Shown: one piece after another, positions 12,942-21,873 of the stretch
How positions within the stretch are numbered: position 1 is the stretch's first letter
Layout: every line of letters begins with the position of its first letter
Assembly (NCBI GenBank): GCA_046047615.1
Contig: JBJOHO010000018.1
Span: 1-22,163, forward strand
Reading direction: 5' to 3'
DNA: 22,163 nt
Source: ZC4RG30 sp046047615
GTDB lineage: Bacteria > Pseudomonadota > Gammaproteobacteria > Steroidobacterales > Steroidobacteraceae
Translations under genes and position numbers: made by a program
The notes under the pieces: generated by a model
The model's database searches: none
Told to the model about the DNA's origin: nothing
Seen by the model: only the letters and a program-made list of their open reading frames with translations

Positions 12942-12984
12942 AACGGACCGTTGATCTGTAAGGCCGATCACTCCACACTGTGGA
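12942..12984 (+). promoter_or_regulatory. Candidate promoter with two palindromes upstream of the RND operon
   Basis: Two perfect odd-centred palindromes lie here: AACGG-A-CCGTT (12942-12952) and TCCACA-C-TGTGGA (12972-12984), with centres 31 bp apart. A possible -35 TTGATC (12951-12956) stands 17 bases from a weak -10 CACACT (12974-12979), so the second palindrome would cover the -10 box. This resembles repressor control of efflux genes, but no regulator gene is adjacent and the assignment is tentative. Confidence 0.35.
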
Positions 12985-13037
12985 CTCATTTTCGAACGCC
13001 CTCGCTGCCGCTCCCGGCAGCGTCCCCGGAGCCCTCC

Positions 13038-14174
13038 GTGAACACCTTCTTTCGCCCCCTGTCTCCCGCGCCGTTGCGGGCCTGCACCCTGTTCCTGTGT
13101 CTGCTGGCCGGCTGCAGCAGTGGCGGCAAGCCTGACACCCCGAAAGCTGAGACAGACTCCGCGCAGCCCGCGCTGCTGGTCTCCCCGGAGGACGTGGTGC
13201 CGGTGCGCTCCAGCAGCTTTGCCGCCGGGCCGGTCATCACCGGTTCGATCCAGCCGGAGCGGCGTGCGGACCTGCGGGCCGAAGTGTCGGCCGTCGTGCT
13301 GGCCGTGCTGAAGGAAAACGGCGACCCCGTGCGCCGCGGCGAACTGCTGGTGCGGCTGGACGACACCTCGATCCGCGAGACGCTCGCCTCTGCCGAAGCC
13401 ACTGCACGCGCCGCCGGCCAGGCGCTGGACCAGGCGGAGCGGCAGTTCCAGCGCCTGACCACGCTGCGGGCTTCCGGCATGGTCTCAGCGCCCCAGCTGG
13501 AGGAAGCCGAGATCCGGCGCAACGCTGCCCAGAGCGAGACGGAAGCCGCGCGGGCGCGCGTGGCCGGCGCCCGGCAGCAGCTGCAGCGTACCGAGGTTCG
13601 CGCCCCCTTCGACGGCGTGGTGAGCGATCGCAAGGTCTCTGCGGGCGATACGGCGCAGGTGGGCAAGGAATTGCTGGACGTCATCGATCCGCGCTCCCTG
13701 CGCTTCGAGGGGCATGTTGCCGCCGACCACGTGGGCAGCCTGCGGGCGGGCCAGCGGGCCAGCTTCCGCGTGCTGGGTTTTGACGGGCGCGAGTTCAACG
13801 GGCGTGTCGTGCGGGTGGACCCGGCGGCCAACGCCACGACCCGCCAGGTCGCAGTCCTGGTGGCCTTCGTCGACCGGCCGGACCCGCAGGTGCTTGCCGG
13901 CCTGTATGCCGAGGGGCGTCTGGAGATGCCGGGCACCGTGCAGCGGGTGCTGCCCCAGGCCTCGATCATCCGCGACGGCGACAAGGCCTATGCCTGGCGC
14001 ATCACGGACGGCCGCGTAGCCAAGGTTGCGCTGACGCTTGGTGCCCGCGATGCCCGCACGGGCCTGTTCGTCATCGAAGACGGCCTGGGCGAGGGTGACG
14101 AAGTGCTGCGGCATCCCACCGCCTCCCTGCACGATGGCCAGGCCGTCGAGCGTGTTGGCGGCAACGGAGCCTGA
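13038..14174 (+). CDS. RND efflux periplasmic adaptor (membrane-fusion) lipoprotein, 378 aa
   Basis: This adaptor links the inner-membrane RND pump to an outer-membrane channel. A lipobox LAGC (Cys26) follows a short hydrophobic signal, as in AcrA/MexA. The order is as expected for the family: a first beta-barrel/lipoyl strand set (VITGSIQPERRADLRAEVSAVV, then ENGDPVRRGELLVRLDD), a helical hairpin rich in Ala, Glu and Gln (about 110-190), the return lipoyl half (LQRTEVRAPFDGVVSDRKVSAGDTAQVG), a beta-barrel, and a membrane-proximal domain with GLYAEGRLEMP. GTG at 13038 is chosen because GGAG is 7 bases upstream and the lipoprotein signal begins there; the frame is open further upstream but is unlikely to be coding. 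Its stop is four bases before the permease start. No outer-membrane factor gene is in view, so a TolC-type partner encoded elsewhere is assumed. Confidence 0.92.
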   Translation: MNTFFRPLSPAPLRACTLFLCLLAGCSSGGKPDTPKAETDSAQPALLVSPEDVVPVRSSSFAAGPVITGSIQPERRADLRAEVSAVVLAVLKENGDPVRRGELLVRLDDTSIRETLASAEATARAAGQALDQAERQFQRLTTLRASGMVSAPQLEEAEIRRNAAQSETEAARARVAGARQQLQRTEVRAPFDGVVSDRKVSAGDTAQVGKELLDVIDPRSLRFEGHVAADHVGSLRAGQRASFRVLGFDGREFNGRVVRVDPAANATTRQVAVLVAFVDRPDPQVLAGLYAEGRLEMPGTVQRVLPQASIIRDGDKAYAWRITDGRVAKVALTLGARDARTGLFVIEDGLGEGDEVLRHPTASLHDGQAVERVGGNGA

Positions 14175-14178
14175 CGCG

Positions 14179-17100
14179 GTGTTCCTCTCCAACTTCAGCA
14201 TCCGCCAACCTGTCACCACGATCGCCATCGTGATCGTGCTGATGTGCCTGGGCCTGCTCGCGCTGTCCAAGCTGCGCGTGAACTCCCTGCCGGACGTGCA
14301 GGAGCCGGTGATCGTCGTCACCGTCCCCTACCCCGGCGCCTCGCCGGAAACCGTCGAACGGGAGGTGGTCAATCGCGTCGAGAAGGCCCTGCAGGGCATT
14401 CCCGGCGTCAACGAAATCCGCTCCACCTCGGCCGAGAGCAACGCCCGGATCATCCTCATCTTCGACTTCGGCAAGGAAATGACCGAGGCTGCGGACGAGA
14501 TCCGCAACGCGATCGCCTCGGTGCGCCACAAGCTGCCGTTGGAGATGCGCGAGCCGGTGCTGACGCGCATCGATCCGGCGCAGGAACCGGTGATGCAGTT
14601 GTCGCTGTCGTCGCGCACGCAGGGCCTCGACGCGCTCTCGCGGTTGGCGGAGGACGACCTTGCGGAGCGCTTCCGCGGCGTCAACGGCGTGGCGACCGTG
14701 GAGATCAACGGCGCGTTGCGGCGCGAACTTTCGGTGCTGCTGCGCTCCGGCAAGCTGCGCGAATACAACGTCTCGGTCGCGGAGGTCGTCAACGCGCTGC
14801 GGGGCCAGAACGCCACCGCCCCGGTGGGGCGGATCAAGGGCGCCCTGGACGAACAGAGCATCCGCCTGGTTGGCCGCATCGAATCACCGCGCGAGTTCGA
14901 GGACGTGGTCGTCAAGCGCCGCGGCGACGAGATCGTGCGATTGGGCCAGGTGGCGGTGGTCGAGGACGGGTTTGCCGAAGTCACCAGCCACTCGCTGCGC
15001 GACGGCAATCCCAACGTCGGCATCAACATCACACGCTCGCGCGAATCCAGCACGGTGGCCGTGGCCGCGGAGGTCAGGAAGGTCGTGGAGGAGATCCGCA
15101 AGGACCTGCCGGCCGGCACCGAGCTTGCCATCACGCAGGACGGCGGCGACGACGCCCAGACCAGCCTCGACAATGTCATCCATGCGCTGGTGTTCGGCGC
15201 CGGGCTCACGGTCTTCGTCGTCTACGTGTTCCTCAACTCCTGGCGTTCGACGATGATCACGGCGCTGTCCCTGCCCACCTCCACCATCGCCGCGTTCATC
15301 GCTGTGTGGCTGTGCGGCTTCACGCTCAACTTCATGACGCTGCTGGGCCTGTCGCTGGCCATCGGCGTGCTGATCGACGACGCCATCGTGGTGCGCGAGA
15401 ACATCGTGCGCCACATGGAGCGTGGCGCGGACCGCATCACCGCGGCCCGCAATGGCACGGCGGAGATCGGCCTCGCCGTCACGGCCACGACGTTCTCGAT
15501 CATGGCGGTGTTCGTGCCGGTCGCCTTCATGGGCGGCTCGGCCGGCGAATGGTTCCGGCCCTTTGCGCTCACCGTCACCACCTCGGTGCTGGTCAGCCTG
15601 TTCATCTCTTTCACGCTGGACCCGATGCTCTCGGCCTACTGGGGCGACCCTCCGGGCCACGCGCAGGCACCCAAGCGCGGACTGTCACTGTGGCTGGCCC
15701 GGTTCAACCACTGGTTCGACGGCCTCGCCGTGCGTTACGGACGGGTGATCGGCTGGGCACTGGGCCATCGTGTGTCGATGGCCCTGATCGCCGTAGCCTG
15801 CTTCGCCGCAGCGATCGGCCTGCAGGCACGCTATGGCGGCTCCGAGTTCGCCCCCAAAGCCGATTCCGGCTACGTCGCGGTCAGCGTGCGCACGCCGTCG
15901 TCGAGCAGCCTGGAATATTCCCGGCTCAAGGTGGAGCGTGCCGCGGAACTGGCCCGCGAGCTCCCCGAAACCCGCGAGACCAACACGCAGGTGAACGCCG
16001 GTGGCGGCCGCGTCTACGTCAACATCGGCCGCAGCGACACCCGCGACCGCAGTGCGGAGGAAATCGCCGTCGACCTGCGCAAGCGCATCGCACGGCTGGT
16101 CGGCGCCGAATACACGGTGCTCGACGACCTGAACATGGGTGCCCAGAAGCCGGTGCAGATCCAGTTCTACGGCCCGGATTCACGGCGCCTGCTGGAACTG
16201 GTCAGCGAATTCATGGAGCGGATGAAGCAGATCCCGGGCGCCGTCGACGTCGCCCTGTCGGAGCAACCACCCAAGGATGAATTGCGCATCGAGCTCGACC
16301 GGGGCCTCGCCAACCAGCTGGGCATCTCGGTCAACGACGCCGCCCAGGCATTGCGCGTGGCCTTCGCCGGCATCGAAGTGGGTGACTGGGTCGATCCGCA
16401 GGGCGAATCACGCGACGTCGCCGTGCGCCTGCACCCGGAGGACCGCGTTGACGTGGCCAACATCGAGCAGCTGCCGGTTGCCGTCGGCGGCAGTGACCTG
16501 CAGGTGCCGCTGGAACAGATCGCGAGGGTGACCATGGACAAGGGCCCGGCACAGATCCAGCACCGCGATGGCAAGCGCACGGTCTCGGTCAGCGCCAATG
16601 CACAGGGACGCTCGCCCGGCGAGGTCACGGCCGACGCACGCGAACTGGCGGCGTCCATGGACATGCCGGCCGGCTATGGCATGTCGCTGGGCGGTGCGTC
16701 GCAGGACCAGGAGGAGATCTTCGCGGAGATGTTCGCGGCACTGCTCATGGGCATCGCGACCATGTACCTGGTGCTGGTGATGCAGTTCGGCTCGTTCACC
16801 GCGCCACTGCCGGTGATGGTGTCGTTGCCGTTGTCGCTGATCGGTGTGGTGCTGGCACTGCTCGCCACCGGCGGCACGCTGAACCTCATGAGCCTGATCG
16901 GCGTGATCATGCTGATGGGTCTGGTGGCCAAGAACGCCATCCTGCTGCTGGACTGCGCCCGCAAGGAAGAGGCACGCGGCGTCGGCCGCGAGGAGGCCCT
17001 GATGCAGGCCGGCCAGCAGCGGCTGCGGCCGATCCTCATGACGACCTTCGCGCTGGTCGCCGGCATGATGCCCGTGGCCATCGGCGTCGGCTCCGGTGCC

Positions 17101-17385
17101 GAGTTCTACCGGCCGATGGCGGTGGCCATCATCGGTGGCACGATCACCTCCACCTTCCTGACCTTGCTGGTCGTCCCGACCTTCTACGACGCCATCGAGA
17201 TTTCGCGGGAGCGGGCCGTCGCCAAGTACCAGCGCCGCAGCGCCCGCGGCAACGCGGGTCTTGCGGCCGTACAGACCCTGCTTGAGGCACTGCTGACCCT
17301 CATGGGTCTGCGGCTGTTGTGGCGGGTGGCCGCGCGGCTGGCGCGCGGCGGCAGCGTCAGGCTGCCATCTCCCGTGAGTCGCTGA
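14179..17385 (+). CDS. RND efflux permease, HAE-1-like, 1068 aa
   Basis: This is the proton-driven inner-membrane pump of the tripartite system. It begins with the family N-terminus (FSIRQPVTTIAIVIVLM) and the PDVQEPVIVVTVPYPGASPETVE porter segment. Charged residues of the proton relay are conserved: Asp400-Asp401 in IGVLIDDAIVVREN and Lys918 in MGLVAKNAILLLD, corresponding to AcrB Asp407/Asp408/Lys940. That fits drug/hydrophobe pumps better than metal pumps, although substrate is not determined. The start is GTG at 14179, four bases past the adaptor stop, with CGGAG about 9 bases upstream. The C-terminus carries an extra tail after the last helix, including a hydrophobic stretch (LLEALLTLMGLRLLW) and a basic end. 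That makes it longer than AcrB (1049). Its last 29 bases overlap the end of the convergent gene. Confidence 0.94.
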   Translation: MFLSNFSIRQPVTTIAIVIVLMCLGLLALSKLRVNSLPDVQEPVIVVTVPYPGASPETVEREVVNRVEKALQGIPGVNEIRSTSAESNARIILIFDFGKEMTEAADEIRNAIASVRHKLPLEMREPVLTRIDPAQEPVMQLSLSSRTQGLDALSRLAEDDLAERFRGVNGVATVEINGALRRELSVLLRSGKLREYNVSVAEVVNALRGQNATAPVGRIKGALDEQSIRLVGRIESPREFEDVVVKRRGDEIVRLGQVAVVEDGFAEVTSHSLRDGNPNVGINITRSRESSTVAVAAEVRKVVEEIRKDLPAGTELAITQDGGDDAQTSLDNVIHALVFGAGLTVFVVYVFLNSWRSTMITALSLPTSTIAAFIAVWLCGFTLNFMTLLGLSLAIGVLIDDAIVVRENIVRHMERGADRITAARNGTAEIGLAVTATTFSIMAVFVPVAFMGGSAGEWFRPFALTVTTSVLVSLFISFTLDPMLSAYWGDPPGHAQAPKRGLSLWLARFNHWFDGLAVRYGRVIGWALGHRVSMALIAVACFAAAIGLQARYGGSEFAPKADSGYVAVSVRTPSSSSLEYSRLKVERAAELARELPETRETNTQVNAGGGRVYVNIGRSDTRDRSAEEIAVDLRKRIARLVGAEYTVLDDLNMGAQKPVQIQFYGPDSRRLLELVSEFMERMKQIPGAVDVALSEQPPKDELRIELDRGLANQLGISVNDAAQALRVAFAGIEVGDWVDPQGESRDVAVRLHPEDRVDVANIEQLPVAVGGSDLQVPLEQIARVTMDKGPAQIQHRDGKRTVSVSANAQGRSPGEVTADARELAASMDMPAGYGMSLGGASQDQEEIFAEMFAALLMGIATMYLVLVMQFGSFTAPLPVMVSLPLSLIGVVLALLATGGTLNLMSLIGVIMLMGLVAKNAILLLDCARKEEARGVGREEALMQAGQQRLRPILMTTFALVAGMMPVAIGVGSGAEFYRPMAVAIIGGTITSTFLTLLVVPTFYDAIEISRERAVAKYQRRSARGNAGLAAVQTLLEALLTLMGLRLLWRVAARLARGGSVRLPSPVSR

Positions 17386-17824
17386 ACAGACTGCGGACGC
17401 GGTCGGCGACCGCGCGCCAAGGCGCCTGGCCGTACTCGGCGGCCAGCGCCTCGCGGATCCCGGCCATGTCCTGGCGGATCGTGCGCAGGCGGGCTCCCAG
17501 ATCGACGTCGACGCCCTTGCCGGCGCGGCGGGCCTCCACCAGCGCCTGCACAGACACCAGCGCCACGTAGAGCGTGCGCATCCGCCCTTCCCAGATGCCC
17601 AGACCGGCTCCGAACGCGGATTCCAAGGCGTCCCGCTTCAGGCAGGCCGCAGCGTCCCACAAGGGTTCATCCGGGGATTCGTCGAAAGAGCGGCGCCGGC
17701 GGGCCTCGCGACCACGCTGGAACAGGGGCTCCAGCACTTCGAGGTTGTGGCGCAGTTCGCCGACGAACCTGCGCGCCACCGGTCCTGGCATCTTTGCCAG
17801 CACTGAGGGGTTCGGGGTGGCCAT
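17357..17824 (-). CDS. Uncharacterised small soluble protein, 155 aa
   Basis: I do not recognise this protein. It has no signal peptide or membrane helix and looks mostly alpha-helical: an N-terminal SVLAKMPGPVARRFVGELRHNLEVLEPLF, a basic REARRRRSF stretch, then helices with KRDALESAFGAGLGIWEGRMRTLYVALVSVQALVEARR and an acidic/basic C-terminus. Codon use and composition match its neighbours. The ATG at 17824 has AGAGAG about 7 bases upstream; ATG at 17845 is the alternative and lacks a ribosome site. It is downstream of, and on the same strand as, the Tat-exported protein gene, but 95 bp and a palindrome separate them. Its 3' end overlaps the convergent RND permease by 29 bases, so antisense interference is possible. 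Confidence 0.65.
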   Translation of the reverse strand: MATPNPSVLAKMPGPVARRFVGELRHNLEVLEPLFQRGREARRRRSFDESPDEPLWDAAACLKRDALESAFGAGLGIWEGRMRTLYVALVSVQALVEARRAGKGVDVDLGARLRTIRQDMAGIREALAAEYGQAPWRAVADRVRSLFSDSREMAA

Positions 17825-17900
17825 CGGTGAGCTCTCTCCAGTCATGGAGTGAACATATTCCTCGGTCCGAACCGCTGCTGCGATGCCGGTCACAGTTTCT

Positions 17901-17914
17901 GTCGGGGCCCCGAC
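17901..17914 (-). terminator. Short GC palindrome after the Tat-exported protein gene
   Basis: GTCGGGGCCCCGAC is a perfect 14-base palindrome 5 bases past the stop codon at 17920-17922. It can fold as a 5-bp stem with a GGCC loop and has no T-run, so terminator function is only possible. Confidence 0.35.
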
Positions 17915-17919
17915 CTGCC

Positions 17920-18780
17920 TTACCCCCGGAGCGGCAGCGCGGGTATGCGCGCGGCGATGACATCGCGGCGTTTGCGGCTGATGCCGTAGATCACACGTTC
18001 GCCGCGCCGGCTGCGGTCCCAGGCCCAGCCCTGCCCCTCGAAGGGCACAGCGATCGTGCCCACATAGTCCATCGTTACACCCTGGCGCGGCAGACGCAGC
18101 ACATGCAGCAGTGGCGCATCGTGTCCCGTCACGTACAGCAGCCCGTCGTCGCCCCAGTCGCCACCTGAACAGGAACTCTGTCCCCAGGTCGAGATCACCT
18201 CCTGGGGAAACAGCCATGACTGGAGCATCTGCCAACGGTCATCGAACTGCCCGACATGCGTCCAGCGCTGGTCGAAGCCGGGCGTCGTACCGGAATCGTT
18301 GTAGTTGGCAAAGCAGGCCCACCAGTAGCCCGCGCGGCGCACTGCCCAGGTCAGCGAGCCCAGCCGGATCCCGAAGCTGTGGCTCTCCAGAGGCGCGAGC
18401 GTCCGGGCATCATGGATCTCCAGCGAGCTCGCCATGGGCAGCAGCGGGAAGTTTGAGTGGGCAAGTACCAGGCGTCCTCGGTCCGCATAGCCTGAATTGA
18501 AGTGCACGATCGGCCCGCCGCGCGGGCTTTCCCACTGCGCCACGCGCTCGCCGTTGTCCTTGCGATGCTTGACGATCACTCGGTTGCCGATCCCGTAAAA
18601 GTGCGCGCCATCGGCCATGGCGGCCTGGTTGGCCTCCGCCACCGGCCAGCGCCCGAGTTCCTCGGCCACTGCCCCGGCGACGACAGGTTCACCGGAACCG
18701 CCCTCTGCTGCCGCGGCCTGTGTGATCACGACCGCGGCGCCCATGCCGGCCAGACCCATCAGGAGCTGACGTCGCTGCAC
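17920..18780 (-). CDS. Tat-exported periplasmic protein of unknown function, 286 aa
   Basis: The N-terminus MQRRQLLMGLAGMGAAVVITQAAAA is a twin-arginine signal (Arg3-Arg4, then a weakly hydrophobic core and Ala-rich cleavage site), shown here to its cleavage region only, so the folded protein should be exported by Tat. The mature part has repeating strand-like units, several ending in aromatic residues (FYGIGNRVIVKHR, GRLVLAHSNFP, GYWWACFANYN, LLYVTGHDAPLLHVLRLP, WAWDRSRRGERVIYGISR). This suggests a small beta-propeller, but no named family was recognised and no catalytic residues could be chosen. The start is GTG (CAC on the plus strand at 18778-18780), with GGGGAGA about 6 bases upstream. 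It begins only 12 bp after the stop of the TonB-dependent receptor, and its ribosome site overlaps that stop, so the two form an operon and probably handle the same ligand. Confidence 0.8.
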   Translation of the reverse strand: MQRRQLLMGLAGMGAAVVITQAAAAEGGSGEPVVAGAVAEELGRWPVAEANQAAMADGAHFYGIGNRVIVKHRKDNGERVAQWESPRGGPIVHFNSGYADRGRLVLAHSNFPLLPMASSLEIHDARTLAPLESHSFGIRLGSLTWAVRRAGYWWACFANYNDSGTTPGFDQRWTHVGQFDDRWQMLQSWLFPQEVISTWGQSSCSGGDWGDDGLLYVTGHDAPLLHVLRLPRQGVTMDYVGTIAVPFEGQGWAWDRSRRGERVIYGISRKRRDVIAARIPALPLRG

Positions 18781-18792
18781 GGCGTTCTCCCC

Positions 18793-21700
18793 TCAGAACT
18801 TGCGTGTGAACTCAAGCGACCAGGCGCGCCCCGCCAGCAGCGACTGATGCACGGCGGCATCGTAGCCGAAGCTCCCGGAGGCCAGCGGCGGCTCGACGTC
18901 GGTGACGTTGCTGACCGCCAGCCGCACGCGCGTGCCCCGCAGCCATGCTGCCTCGGCATCGTCGAAGCGGTAGCCCACCGACAGGTTGGCGCTGGCGACT
19001 GGGTCGATCACGAGACGGTAGACGGTACGGCCGGCAGTGAAATAGGGCTCGATGTACGAGGGCTTCCCGAGGCTCTCGTACACCGCCTGTGTGGTGGTGG
19101 CACCGGAATCATGGGTCTTGCCGACGTAATAGAGGGCCAACCCTGCATCCCAGTTGCCGCCGCGCCAGGAGAGATTGGTGGTGCTCCGCCATTTGGCCAC
19201 GCCGTCGGCGTAGAGATTGTCGTTGACGGTGGGTGCCACGTTGGCTGGTGCCAGCACGGACCGTGACTTCCCGAGCCAGGCCCATTCACTGTCCAGGCGG
19301 AAGATGCCCATTGTGTCGGTGCGCAACACGTAACGCAGACCGAGGTCCACGCCCTGATGTTCGCTGGTCGACAGGTTCAGGAACGGCTGGTTGCGCGAGA
19401 AGATGCGTCCGGCAACGGCGGCTGGATTGCCTGGGTTCGCCGCATTGTAGGCGGCGAAGGCAGCGGCGTCCTCGGGCGTCACGGCATAGCGGGAAACATC
19501 AGGATCGCCCTTGTAATTCGCCGTGCCGCTGCCCAGATCGATCTGCGCCAGCGTGACCCCAGAGGCCAGTTGCGACTGCGTATAGGCCTGCAGCAGTGCC
19601 GCATCGCTGGCCATGATCTGCGCAGTGCTGCGCTGGCCCAGCAGGTTGCTGCGGTCGATGCGCCAGAAGTCCGCCGTGAGGCTCAGGCCATCAACACCCG
19701 GCACGTCCAGCACGAAGCCGAGGCTGTGGCCTTCCGACTCCTGCGGCTTGAGGTCCGGATTGCCGCCGAAGTAGGTGCGCATGACATACGCGCCCTCGGC
19801 GAGGTAGGGATTGCGGTAGGTATCCACGTCGCCTGCGCCGGCCGTTATGGTCCAGCGAGGGCTGGTGTACAGCGCTGCGAGGCTGGGGGCCATGAAGCCC
19901 TCGTTGTAGGAGCCACGCAGCATCAGCCACGACACCGGGCGCCAGTTGAGCCCCACCTTCGGCTTGGTCGTGGTACCGAAGTCGCTGTAATCCTCATGCC
20001 GCGCCGAGGCCGACAGTTCCAGGCTGTGGACCAGCGGCACAGCGCGCTCCACGCTGACCAAGGGCACGGCGAGCTCGGCGTACAGGCTGGTCACGTCGCG
20101 CTCCCCGAACACATCGGGACGCGGCGGGTGCAGCAGGAAGTCATTGTTGGTGGTGTCGAGCCCGGAGGACGCCGGGTTCTCGCCGCTGAACGGCGGACGC
20201 ACATCGCGCAGGGTCTCGCGCCGATGTTCGGCGCCGACGGCTGCCATGACGTCGCTGCCCCAGAGGCTGAAGAGCCGGCCGTTGGCGCGCAGATCGACGC
20301 TGGCAATGCTGCTGCGTGCAGTACGGGCAAAGACGGCAGCGAAGCTGTCGACGATGCTCGCCGGGTTCGTGTACGGCGCATCAGCAACCACCGCGCCGTT
20401 TTGCACCTTGAACGTGTAGCCGAAAGGGTTGTAGGCCGAGGCGTCAGTGCGCGCGAACGCCGCCTGCAGCAGGCTCTCGCGGACGTCTGGATAGGCCTCG
20501 TCCTTGCCGTTCACTTCGTTGTAGAACAGCGAGCTTTCCCAGGACCAGCTGCTGCCCAGCTTGCCCTTGAGGCCCGCAGCAAGCCGGATCACGTCAGAGT
20601 TGGTCTCGATGGCCTCCGCCGCCAGGTCCTTGATCGTCATCTGCGTCAGGCTGATCGTGCGTGGCGCACCCGTCAGGCGCAGGCTGCCGTCCGCGTTCGG
20701 CGCGCCAGCCAAGTCGTAGAACCGCGAACCGTACGGGTTATAGGGGTTGTCGACCGACATGACCATGAGCTTGTCGGACGTGGGCGCGTTGAGCGCCAGC
20801 GGCTGGCGCCGCATGGTCGAGGTGGCGGCGTAGTAGCCGATATCAGCAAAGGCCGTGAGGTCGTCACGGATGTCGAACTCGGCAGACACAAAGGCGTTGC
20901 CGCGGCGCACGCGCGGCGCGGCCATGCCGTAGGCATTGAGGTCGAGGTAGAACTCAGGGTTCGCAGCACGCGTCGGCCCGGCGCTCGTCAGCGTCGGCGT
21001 TCCGTTCACAGGCCGGAAGTAGCTGCTCGCCGTTGAAGTGCCGATTCGGAAGGTCGGCCACAGGCCGCGCGTTGAGCGACCGTCGAACGGACCACCGAGC
21101 GCATTGAAGGGCGCCGGGGCACGCTCGTTGTTGAGTGCACTGCGACTGAAGTCCCGCTCCGCCAGCTCAATACTGTCGCGATAGAGCGATTCGACCGTGC
21201 CAAAGAAGCGGCCGCGTTCGCCAGCAAACCCGGTACCGAAGGTCAGGGCGGCCTGGAGACTCTCGCCGCCGCCGTGCTCCGGAGCTCCGGCACGCAGCAT
21301 GGCCTCGACGCCCTCGAATTCGCGCTTGAGCACATAGTTGATGACACCACCTACTGCGTCCGAGCCGTAGATCGACGAGGCGCCATCGCGCAGCACCTCG
21401 ATGCGCTCCACACCCTGCATCGGCAGCTGGTTGACGTTCACGGCCTGCGACAGGCCCGCCGTCATTGGATTGACTGCCATGCGGCGGCCATTCACGAGCA
21501 CCAGGGTCGCGGTGGCGCCGAGGTTGCGCAAGTTGAGGTTGGCGTTGTCGCCACGGGCGCCAGAGGAACCCAGACGCGTCTCGTTCTCCGGCAGGTTTAC
21601 CACCGAGGGCAGCGACGTCAGCAGCTCGGAAGGCAGCAGGGCACTGCGGACCTCCATGGTTTCCGGCGTGATCACCGTGATGGGAATGATCTTCTCAAGA

Positions 21701-21873
21701 TCCGTGCGCTGGATGTTCGAGCCGGTCACGACGATGGTGTCCAGTTCGCCGGCGTCTTCCGGCATGGTGGCTTCGGCGGCAGCCGCAAGTCGGCTGGCTC
21801 CCCACAGGGCGACGGCAACGGCACAGGCCACATGGCCTCGGGGCCGCACAGGACGGGCAGTCATCAGAGACAT
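18793..21873 (-). CDS. TonB-dependent outer-membrane receptor, 1026 aa
   Basis: A signal peptide (about 1-33, ending RLAAAA) precedes a TonB box-like DTIVVTGS (45-52) and a plug domain with PSVVNLPENETR, LNLRNLGATATLVLVNGRRM and VERIEVLRDGASSIYGSDAVGGVINYV. The last is the conserved end of the plug in receptors of the Xanthomonas/Caulobacter type. A large beta-barrel follows, ending in the expected C-terminal phenylalanine (SLEFTRKF). No FecA-type N-terminal signalling domain is present, so it is a transducer-independent receptor. The substrate is unknown; barrels of this size import siderophores, carbohydrates, peptides or aromatic compounds. The ATG at 21873 is preferred with GGAG five bases upstream; ATG at 21876 and 21864 are alternatives, and an open frame to 21942 looks non-coding. 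It is the first gene of a two-gene operon with the Tat-exported protein. Confidence 0.92.
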   Translation of the reverse strand: MSLMTARPVRPRGHVACAVAVALWGASRLAAAAEATMPEDAGELDTIVVTGSNIQRTDLEKIIPITVITPETMEVRSALLPSELLTSLPSVVNLPENETRLGSSGARGDNANLNLRNLGATATLVLVNGRRMAVNPMTAGLSQAVNVNQLPMQGVERIEVLRDGASSIYGSDAVGGVINYVLKREFEGVEAMLRAGAPEHGGGESLQAALTFGTGFAGERGRFFGTVESLYRDSIELAERDFSRSALNNERAPAPFNALGGPFDGRSTRGLWPTFRIGTSTASSYFRPVNGTPTLTSAGPTRAANPEFYLDLNAYGMAAPRVRRGNAFVSAEFDIRDDLTAFADIGYYAATSTMRRQPLALNAPTSDKLMVMSVDNPYNPYGSRFYDLAGAPNADGSLRLTGAPRTISLTQMTIKDLAAEAIETNSDVIRLAAGLKGKLGSSWSWESSLFYNEVNGKDEAYPDVRESLLQAAFARTDASAYNPFGYTFKVQNGAVVADAPYTNPASIVDSFAAVFARTARSSIASVDLRANGRLFSLWGSDVMAAVGAEHRRETLRDVRPPFSGENPASSGLDTTNNDFLLHPPRPDVFGERDVTSLYAELAVPLVSVERAVPLVHSLELSASARHEDYSDFGTTTKPKVGLNWRPVSWLMLRGSYNEGFMAPSLAALYTSPRWTITAGAGDVDTYRNPYLAEGAYVMRTYFGGNPDLKPQESEGHSLGFVLDVPGVDGLSLTADFWRIDRSNLLGQRSTAQIMASDAALLQAYTQSQLASGVTLAQIDLGSGTANYKGDPDVSRYAVTPEDAAAFAAYNAANPGNPAAVAGRIFSRNQPFLNLSTSEHQGVDLGLRYVLRTDTMGIFRLDSEWAWLGKSRSVLAPANVAPTVNDNLYADGVAKWRSTTNLSWRGGNWDAGLALYYVGKTHDSGATTTQAVYESLGKPSYIEPYFTAGRTVYRLVIDPVASANLSVGYRFDDAEAAWLRGTRVRLAVSNVTDVEPPLASGSFGYDAAVHQSLLAGRAWSLEFTRKF

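Noticed and set aside
14244..16280. 678-codon plus-strand frame inside the RND permease gene
   Set aside because: Out-of-frame shadow, extremely Arg/Gly/His-rich, fully inside the recognised permease gene.
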